Below, in pieces: positions 24,424 to 36,248 of a stretch of 64,000 nt of DNA. Within the stretch, counting starts at the first letter, position 1. Each line of letters opens with the position of its first letter. The position numbers were made by a program, and so were the translations under genes. Origin of the DNA: Atherix ibis (taxonomy: Eukaryota; Arthropoda; Insecta; Diptera; Athericidae); contig OY282606.1 in the NCBI GenBank assembly GCA_958298945.1, forward strand, positions 42,173,920 to 42,237,919. Direction: 5' to 3'. Under the pieces are notes generated by a model. That model had not been told where the DNA came from and searched no databases. It saw only the letters and a program-made list of their open reading frames with translations.

Positions 24424-24483
24424 AATAGCTCTAAAATCCTATGAATACCTATTCCCAAGTATTAATAGGATTTTAGAGCTATT
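24424..24483. repeat. 19 bp inverted repeat beside a Jockey relic
   Basis: Arms 24424-24442 and 24465-24483 are perfectly complementary (core tagctctaaaatcctat), with a 22-base spacer. It lies at the upstream edge of the Jockey RT relic. Confidence 0.85.
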
Positions 24484-24484
24484 T

Positions 24485-25070
24485 AAGTGGTTGTCAAAAT
24501 ATCGAACTCTCCGCTACATTTCCTATATACCCTCAGGGTTTATCTTTTGCTCTCTCCTATATAATATTTATACCCATTATATTCCTCCCAGCGACAAAAC
24601 ACTAATAGCAATATATGCTGATAACACTACTATGCTTACCATTCACCATACTATATTTATTTTCTTTTAAACAAGTTTAGAAAGATGAAAATTGAGGTGA
24701 ACGAAAAAAAGTTTTCATGTTACTTTTACTCTTTTTCCAGATAAATAGTTGAACGGTTAACATGGAACCTATACACAAGACCGAAAAGAATTAAAATGAA
24801 GATATCATATACAAAACAATAACATATTTTAGATAAATGGGAGAAACTAGAAGTCAATAGAAAATTCCTTACGTAAAGTACAGTAGTAAAACCTATTTCG
24901 ACTTATGGAATAGAATTAATTCATTTTAATTTTCATCAAATCCAATACCTTAAATCGAAATTTCCGCGAAGAATCATATATGTTCTCTATTAAATGTTAT
25001 AGTGTGATCCTTGATAACATATATGTAAATAAAACAATCCTCCTGTATGGGTCTCAGTTAATTAAATTTC
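24485..25070 (+). pseudogene. Jockey-type LINE RT relic
   Basis: In order: CSLLYNIYTHYIPPSDKTLI near 24560, IYADNTTMLT near 24614 with the second catalytic Asp of YADD changed to Asn, KMKIEVNEKKFSC, then LTWNLYTRPKRIKMK near 24770, and VVKPISTYGIELIHF near 24890, then LKSKFPRRIIYV. This is the RT palm to thumb of a Jockey LINE. Several stops and frame changes; no endonuclease part was found upstream. Confidence 0.7.
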
Positions 25071-25313
25071 AAATCTCATGCAACTTGTTAAACACGATTG
25101 TATGAGGTTGAAACAGATTCTTATGATATTATTGTACTATAATATAAACTTTTTTCTCGGTATTTTACAAATAAAGGCAAATAATCACTTCAAGGACTCA
25201 CATATATAATAGAAACTATTTTATGAACAATAGTAACATTGTATTTTTGGATTTTTAATAAATTGAACACCGAAACCAGAAAGTAATTATACAAATATTA
25301 CAAGCCACAATAA

Positions 25314-26604
25314 AACGAGGGTCGTTCAATAAGTCCTTAGAAAAAGATGGAAAAAAACTGTTTTAAAAAAAAAATATTAGTTTTCAACATCATCTCATTT
25401 TAGCTCTATACACTTTTCCAATCGTTTTTCCAAAACTTTTATCCCGTCCAAAAAATAGGATTTCGGAATTTCTGCAAAATACTCATCCGTTTGAGCAATG
25501 ACGTCCTCGTTGGAAGTGAACCGTCGTCCGTCAAGCCATTTCTTCAGATTGGGGAAAAGAAAATAGTCACTCGGGGCCAAATCTGGTGAATAAGCGGGAT
25601 GCTGCAACAATTTCATTCTCAATTCCACAACTTTGGCCATGCAAACAGCGCAGGTGTGCACACGCGCATTGTCCTGATGCAAGAGGATTTTTTTTTCTTC
25701 AGTAGGGGCGTTTCTCTTTGATTTCCTCGCTCAACCGTTGCAATAACGACGCGTAATACGCTGCTGTTATTGTTTTTCCTTTTTCCAAGTAGTCGATAAA
25801 AATGATGCCCTGCGAATCCCAAAAGACCGTGGCCATCACCTTGCCGGCCGATGGCACAGTTTTTGCCTTCTTCGGAGCCCGTTCACCCTTGAAAATCCAC
25901 TGTGATGACTGTCTCTTCATTTCTGGAGTATAGTAGTGTATCCAGGCTTCTTCCACAGTAACATATCGACGAAGGAATTCGGCAGGATTGCGATGAAAGA
26001 GTGCCAACATAGCCTCAGAGTCCACTACACGATTGCGCTTATTCTCCTCTGAGAGCAAACGCGGCACCCATGTTGCCGGAATTTTTTTCACAGACAATTT
26101 TTCATGCAAAATTGAAGCGACTGTACCTTGTGATATGCCCGTGGCCTCAACTAATTTGCGCACTTTAATTCGCCGATCGTTCATATTCAGATCGTGGATT
26201 TTGTCAATGATTTCAGGAGTAGACACCTCAACTGGGCGTCCTGGACGATGTTCATCTTTTGTGGATGAACGGCCACGTTTAAATTCATTCACCCAATTGT
26301 AAACCGTCGCAAACACAGGTGCAGATGTGCCATGAACTGCATCCAACTCGGCTTTGATTTCTTTCAGGCTTAAGCCTTTCAAATGGAGATGTTTGATGAC
26401 AGCCCTAAACTCGCTTTTTTCCATTGTTATGCACAAATAAATGTCGTTAACTTTAATCGACGATAGAAATTGACCTACGCTATGGATAGAGCTGAAATTT
26501 TGCCAGCTTTCCTGTCGATAATGCTACTTACAAAAACAAATCTTTACCGATACTATGAGCGCAATTTCTTAGATTTTCTAAGGACTTATTGAACGACCCT
26601 CGTA
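25314..26604 (-). mobile_element. irritans/Hsmar2-like mariner, full length
   Basis: Both inverted repeats are present ('cgagggtcgttcaataagtc' at the left; its complement ends at 26604). The target TA is kept at the right (26603-26604) and mutated to AA at the left (25314-25315). At 1.29 kb this is full mariner length and the best-preserved of the three copies of this family in the window. Confidence 0.9.
25395..26424 (-). pseudogene. mariner transposase, one frameshift and a catalytic substitution
   Basis: ATG 26424 opens MEKSEFRAVIKHLHLKG; the ORF can be extended upstream by four codons, but this start matches the family. The DNA-binding half (VYNWVNEFKRGRSS, DEHRPGRPVEVSTPE, GISQGTVASILHEKLSVK) is intact. 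The linker WVPRLLSEENKRNR is present. The catalytic half reads YVTVEEAWIHYY: the sister copy at 11.6 kb has VDETW, so the first catalytic Asp has become Glu. A 2-base loss at about 25695, where KRPH should lead into LRKKKIL, shifts the frame. After it, MHQDNARVHT and SPDLAPSDY keep the second and third Asp 34 residues apart. Ends at 25395. Confidence 0.9.
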
Positions 26605-28739
26605 ATTATTTCTGCAATTAATTATAAGATATTTTACAAATATTCTACTGTATATGGTAATAATAAAAGAAATAAAAATAATGATGTTGTCATTTTATAT
26701 ATGGTATAAAATTATCAACTAAGTACTAGTTTGTATTCATAAGAACTTATAAACTTTACTAAGTAATTTCGGTGTTAATATGATTATATAAGAATAAAAA
26801 TCGTATTAGTCAATATACCATAATCGCGCAAAATATCCAAAATAATTGAATATTTTGAACTCATAATTTATTTAAATTATTCACATTATTATATATTATT
26901 TTTTATTGTATGTATATTATCGATACAACCAACGTTCATGGATAAAATAAAACTTAATAAATTGGGAAGGGAATAAGGTCGCTGTCCTCAAAATTCCAAT
27001 AAGTTATTATATTCAAATTCTTACTCGTATTTGAATCCTTAAGTAAAATAAAATTCATAAAAAATCAATATCATTTCGAATAGGTGAACATAATCACATT
27101 TCAAGGTTTTAGACTTTCAGACATAACCACCAAGCGTAATCGTTTTAATGATGGTTCGTATTTATTCTTAACAGTTTTAGACATTAGCATGTTTATGCAA
27201 ATTGATATGCAATTAATTCATTTATATTACGAGACTGGAAATTTAATCAAGAAATACACACGTGCCAACATACAATTTCTACCCGCAAATTCTTCTGTTC
27301 CATATAAAAAAATCACCGCTTAAAATAAGGAGGAATTTTAGTTATTTCTATTTATTTTTCTACTTGCAAAGAAGTAAGCTTGTAAACAGTATAGTTGACT
27401 GGTGATCCGCTTGAACGGATTATTTGATTCACACATAAAAAAGCACAATTTTCTTTTTATATTTAAATTCACAACCAAGCCTAGAGGGTATTTACCTAGG
27501 CAAAGCTTATTAAAGTCTTAATGAAAATAAAATGCCAAAATATTTAATACGACGTACAATCATTTCTTATACTCTGTACTTAGTATAGTAACCGTCGTAC
27601 TAGTACACTTCTACATAGTTCGTTTCGTTAAATGGAATCGTAACTGATGTAGAATCGTAGTCTATATGAAAATCATCCACCTAACGAAAAAAAAAAACAA
27701 AAATCTGAATTAATATTAGGTATGGCGCCAATTTATTTTCTTTTAATGAAAAATTTAATTAAACACCCAATTTATAGCAGTATTACCATATTTTAGGAAC
27801 AAATCAGGGATTAGTTTTTGCATTTGTACCGAAATTGGGAGAATTTATTCCAATTTCGGCTGTATTTATTTGTTGTTAGAGAAGATGTTCGTACGCTGTT
27901 TCAAATATTGTATATTATTATGTTTGCAAAAGTTTCATTTTAAAAAAATCCTTATTCTACATTCTATAATTTTTTTTTTTTTTTTAAATAATAATAAATT
28001 CACGTAAATTTGATATTTATCTAAATTTTTTTTTCTATTAAAAAAGAATAATTAAAAATATTGTTATATTCTTTTCTCGTTGATTATACTTAATGAATTT
28101 TTAAGAAGTATTATTAAATATAAATTTCTATAAACTATGTATAGGTTAATAGATTTGCAATTATTTTAAATTTTTAATCATACCGATGAGTTTAAATATA
28201 AGCTAAAAGAATTCCTGTCAAAAATTTAATTTATAAAGTATTATGGCAGAATTTACCCACATAAAATTTTATTGCAGCTGAGAGAGTGGTGATTTGACTC
28301 GACCATACTATAACATCTTCATTCATACCTTTCAGACAGAATAAGTTGAAGCTTTGATTACCCAAGCTTTAGTATAAATTCAGAATTGATCCTTTTAGCT
28401 GGATCAGTTTCAATATCAGCAAGATAACAAAATTTAAACCATCTTAAAGTTAACATAGTAAACTGGGACCCAATTTTAATATTTTTTCATAGTCAGAGTT
28501 TTTTTTCCGCCATCATTCACGTTGCTGGTGAAACAGGTTCCAAGTTTAAAATACCATTGCGCAATTTAAAATATAATTAAAATTTATATTAGAAAGAAGT
28601 TCTTATATAAAGAAAAGGTAATATTAGCATATTCAGAATTCCATGTTAACAATTACTTCACGATGAAAGGCAGTAAAATTTTGCTAGCAACTAAAAATGT
28701 GATGTAGCGCCAACTGTGCTTTTGAAGTACTTATTGATT
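26605..28739. other. AT-rich, no gene recognised
   Basis: An unidentified 79-codon plus ORF lies at 27084-27323 (with FQGFRLSDITTKRNRF); it has no clear splice context. Otherwise low complexity. Confidence 0.55.
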
Positions 28740-28858
28740 CGAACAGCCATATATATATGGCACTATACCATATGCCCGCTAAAATAATACAGCAGATTAT
28801 TATAGCCGCGGACTTCAACCGCATGAAGTAAAATAGTTTCAAGATGACTTAGTGGACT
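28740..28858 (+). pseudogene. possible LINE endonuclease scrap
   Basis: The plus strand near 28755 reads MALYHMPAKIIQQIIIAADF then NRMK, resembling the endonuclease stretch that ends in GDFNAKH in Jockey/I-type LINEs. The match is short and lies directly beside the mariner insertion at 28859. Confidence 0.3.
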
Positions 28859-29978
28859 TACGAGGGTCGTTAAATAAGTCCTTAGAAAACCCAAGAAATT
28901 GCGCTCGTAGTATCGGTAAAGATTTGTTTTTGTAAGTAGCATTATTGACAAGAAAGCTGTCAAAATTTCAGCTCGATCCTTAGCGTAGGTAAATTTCTAT
29001 CGTCGATTAAAGTTAACGACATTTATTTGTGCATAAAACATCTCTATTTGAAAGGCTTAAGCCCGAAAGAAATCAAAGCCGAGTTGGATTCAGTTCACGG
29101 CATATCTGCACCTGTGTTTGCGACGGTTTACAATTGGGTGAATGAATTTAAACGTGGCCGTTCATCCACAAAAGATGAACATCATTCAGGACGCCCAGTT
29201 GAGGTGTCTACTCCTGAAATCATCGACAAAATCCACAATCTGATTTTGAACGATCGGCGAATTACAGTGCGCGAATTAGTTGAGGCCACGGGCATATCAC
29301 AAGGTACAGTCGCTTCAATTTTGCATGAAAAATTGTCTGTGAAAAAAATTTCGGCAAGATGGGTGCCGCGTTTGCTCTCAGAGGAGAATGAGCGCAATCG
29401 TGAAGTGGACTCTGAGGCTATGTTGGCACTCTTTCATCGCAATCCTGCCGAATTCCTTCGTCGAAATGTCTACTACACTCCAGAAACGAAGAGACAGTCA
29501 TCACAGTGGATTTTCAAGGGTGAACGGGCTCCGAAGAAGGCAAAAACTGTGCCATCGGCCGGCAAGGTGATGGCCACGGTCTTTTGGGATTCGCAGGGCA
29601 TCATTTTTATCGACTACTTGGAAACAGGAAAAACAATAAAAGGAGCGTATTACGCGTCGTTATTGCAACGGTTGAGCGAGGAAATCAAAGAGAAACGCCC
29701 CCATCTGAGGAAGAAAAAAATCCTCTTGCATCAGGACAATGCGCGTGTACACACCTGCGCTGTTTCCATAGCTAAAATTGTGGAATTGAGAATGGAATTG
29801 TTGCAGCATCCCGCTTATTCACCAGATTTGGCCCCGAATGACTATTTTCTTTTCCCCAATCTGAAGAAATGGTTGCAGAACTTCCGAAATCCTATTTTTT
29901 GAAAAAGAAAAAATTTTTTTTTTTTCAAAAACAGTTTTTTTCCATCTTTTTCTAAGGACTTATTGAATGACCCTCGTA
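28859..29978 (+). mobile_element. irritans/Hsmar2-like mariner, internally deleted
   Basis: Both inverted repeats are present and flanked by TA (28859-28860, 29977-29978). It is about 170 bp shorter than the sister copy at 25314-26604 and lies in the opposite orientation to it. Confidence 0.9.
29027..29902 (+). pseudogene. mariner transposase with three internal deletions
   Basis: The frame is open but the protein is defective. The first deletion removes the original start codon and the first dozen codons: the apparent start at 29027 is an upstream sequence fused to IKHLYLKG. The DNA-binding half and WVPRLLSEEN linker are intact. A second deletion turns RRYVTVDETWIHYYTPE of the sister copy into RRNVYYTPE, removing the first catalytic Asp. 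QDNARVHT and SPDLAPNDYF keep Asp two and three. A third deletion after NLKKWL removes the C-terminal tail up to NFRNPIF. All three are in-frame or terminal, so it looks like an ORF although it cannot be active. Confidence 0.9.
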
Positions 29979-30479
29979 TCATTCCAAGTTCCAGGAGAAT
30001 GTTGGAGTATGCCCTCGCTAAGTACCATAAAGTAAAATAAGAGCGAGTGTTGGCAAATTGACGCTGCAGTCTGCGCTGGACTCAATCACAATCGATTCAG
30101 ATCAAAAACCCATATTTTTTCAACTTTCCAATCCCCAATCAGAATTATTTATTATAATCTTTGTAAAGGATGGTCATCCCGAACTCGAAAAAAATACACC
30201 CTCCTTATCTTGAATAGAAGGGATATATAATCTAAACACTAGGGATATATTCTTTCACTTTTTCTCTTGAATTCCAAACTTCCCTTCTGCATCCAGATTG
30301 AAAGTAGTGGTTTGAGCTTTGTTGAGAATATTTACGTTTCTAGATAGATTCAAGAAATCCAGTACTAAGTTGTCTATCTTCAGGGAACTTTTTTCAAACA
30401 GTTGACGGAGTTCAAAAAATGTTGAATAAGCTCAGTAAAACTTCTTTTTAATAATCGAGGTATGTGGCACGCAAATCCA
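29979..30479. other. possible LINE-derived stretch, unresolved
   Basis: Around 30070-30120 the plus strand reads LQSALDSITIDSDQKPIFFQ, vaguely like the end of a LINE endonuclease (pattern SDHSPI). Beyond it nothing is clear. Confidence 0.3.
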
Positions 30480-31070
30480 TGATCTATTGTAGATTGAATT
30501 GCAATGATTGAGGTCGCTTTTATCTATCGGCCTTTTCAATCGACGCAATATTATCATATTTACTGACAGTCTTCTAAGCTCTCCACCGCCTATACAATAG
30601 TCTTATTCTCATAAGATTTAATATAACCAACTCGACAATAGAAGTGTAGAATTGCATTTGGGCCCAGAATATAAGGGAATTAATAAAAATAAACGTGCTA
30701 ATCTTCGGTGCTCGCTATTAATAAAATGGCAAACAATATATGAAAATATACAGACTGTACTAATTTTGAGTATTGGCATATACATCTATAAGGTCTCATT
30801 GGCCAATAATTCAGTCTACTCAACATCTTTATTAAAATTCTACGCGCAAAAGCTCTTCAGAATTCGGATAGGCTATATGTGTATAATCACAGCAGTTACC
30901 TTTCTTTTTAGAGATCACACACATCTTCTCTGCAAATCCTGTGGCGTTCTCCTAACTATACTCCATATATTAGGCAAATGTCACCAAATACGGAATATCT
31001 TTATGAGTAGGATTTCTCCCCTTGTGTAGCTCTAAGTCCGCTTTTTAATCGGACCAAGCATACAAACATT
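30480..31070 (+). pseudogene. LINE RNase H and C-terminal domain relic
   Basis: The first part reads AMIEVAFIYRPFQST then IIIFTDSLL near 30550, the Asp of the RNase H TDS motif, then VELHLGPEYKGINKNKRANL near 30640, matching V.F.WVPSH.GI.GNE.AD. The following frame holds IKWQTIYENIQ, LFRIRIGYMCI where LTRLRIGHTRL is usual, and LCKSCGVLLTILHILGKC, the Cys/His C-terminal motif. It therefore belongs to a LINE with an RNase H domain (I/R1-type group) and not to the RNase H-less Jockey relics. Stops are frequent. Confidence 0.6.
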
Positions 31071-32689
31071 CTTTATAAAATTTAAGGCTAAAATTTTTTC
31101 AATCAAAAAAAATTTAAGACTAAAAATGCATATTTTATTATAAAAAATCTGGAGCTAGCAATGAGGTTTAATTCAGATTTAAAATATCCGTTTTGAATAG
31201 TTTTATGTAATAAAAAGGACATTGTAATCGGGTATACCTTACACACAAAATATAAATAACTTTATCTATGCTTTATTTTAAGGGAAAAATTTTAAAAATT
31301 TAATATACTCTTTAAAAATATATATTATTTTCTTTCGTCTTTGATAAAATATTTTGATTTTGCTTGTGAGCAGAGAATTTTATAAAATTGAATCCATTGA
31401 ATTTTCAATATTTAAATAAACTAAATGAAAATGTTTTTTTAAAAGCAAAAATTTAATGAAATTGAGCTTCTTTCTTCATGCAAATTTCAATCAAAGGGAA
31501 ATTTTATACCAAAAATCCTTGAGGTGAATTGTAGTTAGTTCTTTTTTTTTGTATAGAACCAAACAAAAATTTACATAATTTTTTTACCAAAATTTATTCA
31601 AGAATAAACCTTTTCATTTGTAGGAATATATTTGTTTTTCTTGTTATTTTAAAGAAATTAAATGAATTAAACATGAAGTGAAGGAAGTGTTATAGCAAAA
31701 TGGTAATAATATTTTCCTAATATTCTGAGTTGCCTTTTTTATACTTTTTAAAATATTTCGGTAAAATATTTTCGGATTAATTCTTAAATGAGTAAAAAAT
31801 ATGATCATTTACTTTTCAAAAGAATACGTGTACATAATTTTCCAACATAATATGATCCGCTAATATTAAATAAACTGCTTAAAAGTGTGCGTGGACCCTT
31901 TTCATGTAACTCACCTTAAGAACGGCTATTTGGAATTCCGTATTATATATTTAATTGTAATTAAAAAATATTAATGTATAAATTCCACAATATTTGCATA
32001 ATTTGAGTAGTTTTTTAAAATTATTATTTACTCAATAATTTTAAAAGAAAGATTTTTTAATAATTTAACGAATTATATTTTATGTTTAGATATTTTTAGT
32101 TATATATAAATTATATTTATTTAAATTATTGTTTAGTTACATATAAACTATATTTATTTACATTATTATAGTAATTTATTTTAACTTCAAGAAAAAATAA
32201 CAATAATTCGCTTACCTCTTTAATTAAAATCCAAAATTAATTAAGATATATTGGCTTCAGTTTATTTATCTGCTATTTCTACCTTTTGTAGTATATTGTT
32301 GTGCCCTTTTAATATAACCAACTTTTAGGGATGTTCTTAGTGGTGCTAATGCCATCTATTTAGATCATCCCATTTTTTCTAGAAATTTTTGTTATAACGA
32401 AAACATAAATTTAGATTGGATAGTTGAGATTTTATACCAAAATATTTTTTTAAGCTTTAAATAATGTTCTTAATTTAAATTGAGTATATAGGATTATCCA
32501 TTTCGTGGCTCAAAAAGAACATACTTGCTATATAACAGCTCTCAAATATAATTATTATTTAAGATATTTTATGTTTAGTATAAAAATTATCATTTGATAA
32601 TATAATTTGGTTAATTACCAAAATACGCCAATTTAATGGTGACTAACAGTGAGAAACCACTTTGTCGGTAAAAACTTAATGTGGACTGT
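31071..32689. other. AT-rich, no gene recognised
   Basis: Low-complexity DNA; an imperfect tandem repeat of 'agttatatataaattatatt' type near 32096-32165. Confidence 0.6.
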
Positions 32690-33593
32690 CTATTGTGCAT
32701 CATTGTGATCTGAAGATGTTATTTATGGTAATATGACGTTAGAGATCCTGATATCATCCATTCTGAGCGCTATAATTCGATAACGAATTTTTTTTGGCCT
32801 GAATTTATCCGCACGAAATGAGGTTTTTAATCACACATAACATGACAAATTTTGACTTTATTGCAAAATTTTTTTTTTATTTCGAGGTTTCGTAAAATTA
32901 ATAAGCCTTCAAGATTAAAGACCTACAAAACTATGCAAAAAAAATTTGCGCAGATAATTTTCAAATTTTACAGCATTTAAAAGCCCAAATTCGTAAATTA
33001 ATAGCTAAATTATATCATGAACAAAGAATGGTGCGTGAATCAGACCATGTTCTCTTTTCTTACTTCTCTCTTCATGATGGATTGACTGTAAAGATGGCTG
33101 ACTTTAATTAGCTTCATTTTTTACTTCTCTCTTCATGATGGATTGACTGTAAAGATGGCTGACTATTGTGCATCATTGTGATCTGAAGATGTTATTTATG
33201 GTAATATGACGTTAGAGATCCTGATATCATCCATTCTGAGCGCTATAATTCGATGATAACGAATTTTTTTTGGCCTGAATTTATCCGCACTAAATGAGGT
33301 TTTTTATCACACATAACATGACAAATTTTGACTTTATTGCAAAAATTTTTTTTTATTTCGAGGTTTCGTAAAATTAATAAGCCTTCAAGATTAAAGACCT
33401 ACAAAACTATGCAAAAAAAATTTGCGCAGATAATTTTCAAATTTTACAGCATTTAAAAGCCCAAATTCGTAAATTAATAGCTAAATTATAGCATGAACAA
33501 AGAATGGTGCGTGAATCAGACCATGTTCTCTTTTCTTACTTCTCTCTTCATGATGGATTGACTGTAAAGATGGCTGACTTTAATTAGCTTCTT
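32690..33593. repeat. 473 bp tandem duplication
   Basis: Unit one (32690-33162) and unit two (33163-about 33593) are near identical, differing by a 3-base insertion (gat) near 33253 and a few substitutions. Unit one also ends with a nested second copy of the 43-base piece 'ttacttctctcttcatgatg...' at 33120. Content is unidentified. Confidence 0.9.
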
Positions 33594-34577
33594 CCACTTT
33601 GGATTTACCCATGGTAGAATCTGCTTTGTTATGTCAATCCTGATTGGGTGATCGATTTGTTCAATTTTAACAGGCTTTGGACTACTTGAAATTGAAGGGC
33701 TTGACCATATAACCGGAGGCTTGACCAAAATCTAATGTCTCATTGGCTTATCTTATTGGTCAATGCAGTTAATGTTATAATAAAATGACACTTCCAATAT
33801 CCAGCCAGAAGAGTCAAGGGTGGAATGGGGGGCTATGGCTACTAGTGATACAACAACACCTCGATCACCACTATGGTCTAGGTTTGCTTTTTTTTTCAAC
33901 TGCATCGTCTTTCTTTTTTCTTTTTTCGTTGGTTTTGTTTCCTCATTTTCTCTCCAAACTCATCGTTATCAATTTTCTCTGCATTATTAACATTCCACAT
34001 TTTATACATCCCCCTCTTGTTTGCCGTTATACCCTTTTACCTTTTGCGAAACGTTTACTCTTCGGAGGTTTCCCAAGTAAATTCAAATTCCCATAATAAG
34101 CATGACAAGTGTATTTGCTATCTTCGGGTGTGAAGATGATAGAGGTTAGATAAAAATAACCGCCTCCCCTACCCCCAACCCATCTACAATAATTCTGGCC
34201 TACAAGCACGTTGGCCACTTCGTTGTATTCTGAGTATTGCAGCTACTTCCCTTACACTTCACGTCTAAATTACTTTCCTTTTCCCAACGATGAAAAAAAG
34301 AACAGATTCTGCCATTCCTCTTCACAATAGAAAAATGAATAAAACACAACCAAAGTTATGAAAAATTACCACAAACGGCTCTAGTCCTGCAAAAAGTATC
34401 GTGGCAATCCTTTCAATTATGTAACATTTTACACATCATGGAAATTAGGCAATATAATTATATAGTCGTATTTTATAAAAATGTGAATTTTAAGTGTGTG
34501 CAAAAAGTGTATAATATCTTACGTAGAAGTGCTTATATTAAAAACTATTTTTTTTTAAATATTGTTTAGCATTTTTT
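33594..34577. other. unidentified, more complex than flanks
   Basis: Several short ORFs on both strands (minus 33516-33728 and 34027-34218, plus 33785-34096), none recognised. The minus frame 34027-34218 contains YYGNLNLLGKPPKSKRFAKG. There are pyrimidine-rich runs at 33886-33960. Could be part of the same element as the tandem duplication. Confidence 0.35.
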
Positions 34578-34583
34578 AACTTA
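34578..34583. repeat. target-site duplication, left
   Basis: AACTTA directly before the left LTR; identical to 39530-39535. Confidence 0.85.
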
Positions 34584-34885
34584 TGGTTATAATAACTAGT
34601 TGAAATTACAACACATTATTTAAATTTGAAATCTTATTTATTCTGTTATATATCAATTATAAAATTCACTTCGTTTAAGTTTACGCGTATTCTTGTTGAA
34701 TGCTGGTTAACGTGTATTCTCTTTGAATGCTATCGTACGACTGACCGTGCAACGCACATATATTGCCATCGTGGTCAGCCGTATACCATCCAATGCCAAT
34801 GTGTGTATTTTGTAGTATGCACATTGTGTGCATGTTTGTATGACCGCATGTACGAATATTTTAGTTTTAAGTCCACGTTGCCACA
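34584..34885 (-). repeat. 3' LTR
   Basis: 302 bp; on the minus strand it starts TGTGGCAACG and ends TTATAACCA (TG...CA). Confidence 0.92.
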
Positions 34886-34897
34886 TACTCCCCCACG
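34886..34897 (-). promoter_or_regulatory. polypurine tract
   Basis: The minus strand reads CGTGGGGGAGTA directly before the 3' LTR, the expected plus-strand primer position. Confidence 0.75.
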
Positions 34898-34907
34898 AGT
34901 GACTTGC

Positions 34908-36248
34908 TCACATTCTAAAGTGAACGAATCTGTTCGGTGGACGAATAATTCTCCCTGAACGAGTTTCTCTTGGTAAAGAATCTTTGATTATATTGGTTGG
35001 CGGCTCTATAAAATTTGCACTGGCTGGTCCCTCCATTTCGACGACAGCGGCTTTCAGTCTGAAAATTGTGACGGTTTTTTCGATGCCATCGACAATAATG
35101 TCGAAATTTTTGAGTGTTCTGCGAACAACTTTGAATGGGCCGTCGTAAGGTGATTTGAGTGGTGGGCGTACCTTGTCATCACGTAGAAACACGTGAGTGG
35201 AGTCTGCGAGGCTTTTCTGCACATAATAATTATTGGACGAATGGTTTGATGTCTTCACTGGTTGCAAATTTTTCATCATGTTGCCTAGTTCAGTGACAAA
35301 GTCTGACGTGTTTTTTGTGAGTGGAGCTGTCTCGAGAAAATCTCCGGGAATTCGTAGTGTTTGACCAAAAATCATTTCAGCTGGCGAAGCATTAATGTCC
35401 GGTTTGAACATCGTTCGAAGACTGAGTAGAAGTAATGGAAGAATGTCAGACCAATTCGATGCATTGGCATGGCATTTAATTACGACTTTAAGTGTTCGAT
35501 GTAATCGTTCGATGAGTCCATTGGATTGTGGGTGATACGCCGCGGTGCGAAAATGTTTACATCCGATGATCTTGTTGAGTTCGGTGAAAAGAGTTGAATC
35601 AAATTGACGCCCCTGATCAGTGGTAATGTATTGCGGTACACCGTAGTGTGAGATCCAACCACTAATCAGAGCTTTGGCGCAAGTTTCAGCAGTTATGTCA
35701 TCGATGGGAATGGCTAATGGCCATCGTGAAAAACGATCGATGCATGTGAGTATGTAGCGATGATTATTTGACGTTGGTAACGGGCCAACAAGATCAATGT
35801 GTTGAAATCGTTGATTTGGTACCATAAAATTGTCCAAAATGGCTCTGTTGTGTCGTACAATTTTGCATTTTTGGCATTGAATGCAAGACGACGCCAATCT
35901 TGAAATGTCAGCTTTCATGTTACACCAAACATATTTTTCGGTGATCATTTTGATTGTTGCCCGCTTCTCTGGATGTGACGCATTGTGCAATAGTTCGAAG
36001 ATTGGTTTGCGAAGATTCGGAGCAATGTATGGGCGAATGTTGCCATTTGACGTGTCGCAATATAATTGGAGATTTGAATTGGGTAATGATACCCGCGTAA
36101 GTTCTAACGACGAACTTGGATTTTTCAGAATTTGTTGAAGTTCGTTGTCGTCGATTTGCGAAGATGCGATGAGCTCGATGCTTAAGTCATTTGAAATGGT
36201 TTCAATACGTGAGAGTGCATCAGCAATAATATTGTCCCTTCCGGACAC
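34908..36248 (-). CDS. gypsy Pol: RNase H end and integrase
   Basis: An open frame of 446 codons, the best-kept part of the element. It starts with [15 protein letters not shown], the RNase H C-terminus. The integrase zinc-binding domain has H88, H92, C122 and C125. The catalytic core has D152 (FQHIDLVG), D211 (ITTDQGRQF) and E247 (NGLIERLH), with 35 residues between the last two, as in retroviral-type integrases. [13 protein letters not shown] and a C-terminal domain with [11 protein letters not shown] follow. It would insert the cDNA into the host genome. The real protein would start upstream in the polyprotein, so the frame's start is arbitrary. All catalytic residues are present. Confidence 0.9.
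   Translation of the reverse strand: MSGRDNIIADALSRIETISNDLSIELIASSQIDDNELQQILKNPSSSLELTRVSLPNSNLQLYCDTSNGNIRPYIAPNLRKPIFELLHNASHPEKRATIKMITEKYVWCNMKADISRLASSCIQCQKCKIVRHNRAILDNFMVPNQRFQHIDLVGPLPTSNNHRYILTCIDRFSRWPLAIPIDDITAETCAKALISGWISHYGVPQYITTDQGRQFDSTLFTELNKIIGCKHFRTAAYHPQSNGLIERLHRTLKVVIKCHANASNWSDILPLLLLSLRTMFKPDINASPAEMIFGQTLRIPGDFLETAPLTKNTSDFVTELGNMMKNLQPVKTSNHSSNNYYVQKSLADSTHVFLRDDKVRPPLKSPYDGPFKVVRRTLKNFDIIVDGIEKTVTIFRLKAAVVEMEGPASANFIEPPTNIIKDSLPRETRSGRIIRPPNRFVHFRM

Noticed and set aside
32690..33593. CRISPR-like or LTR pair
   Set aside because: The two units are adjacent with no spacer, and there is no array of short repeats; a plain tandem duplication explains it.
33516..33728. 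70-codon minus ORF as a gene
   Set aside because: It overlaps the tandem duplication and matches no family.
34626..34958. 110-codon plus ORF
   Set aside because: It lies in the LTR of the gypsy element, antisense to it.
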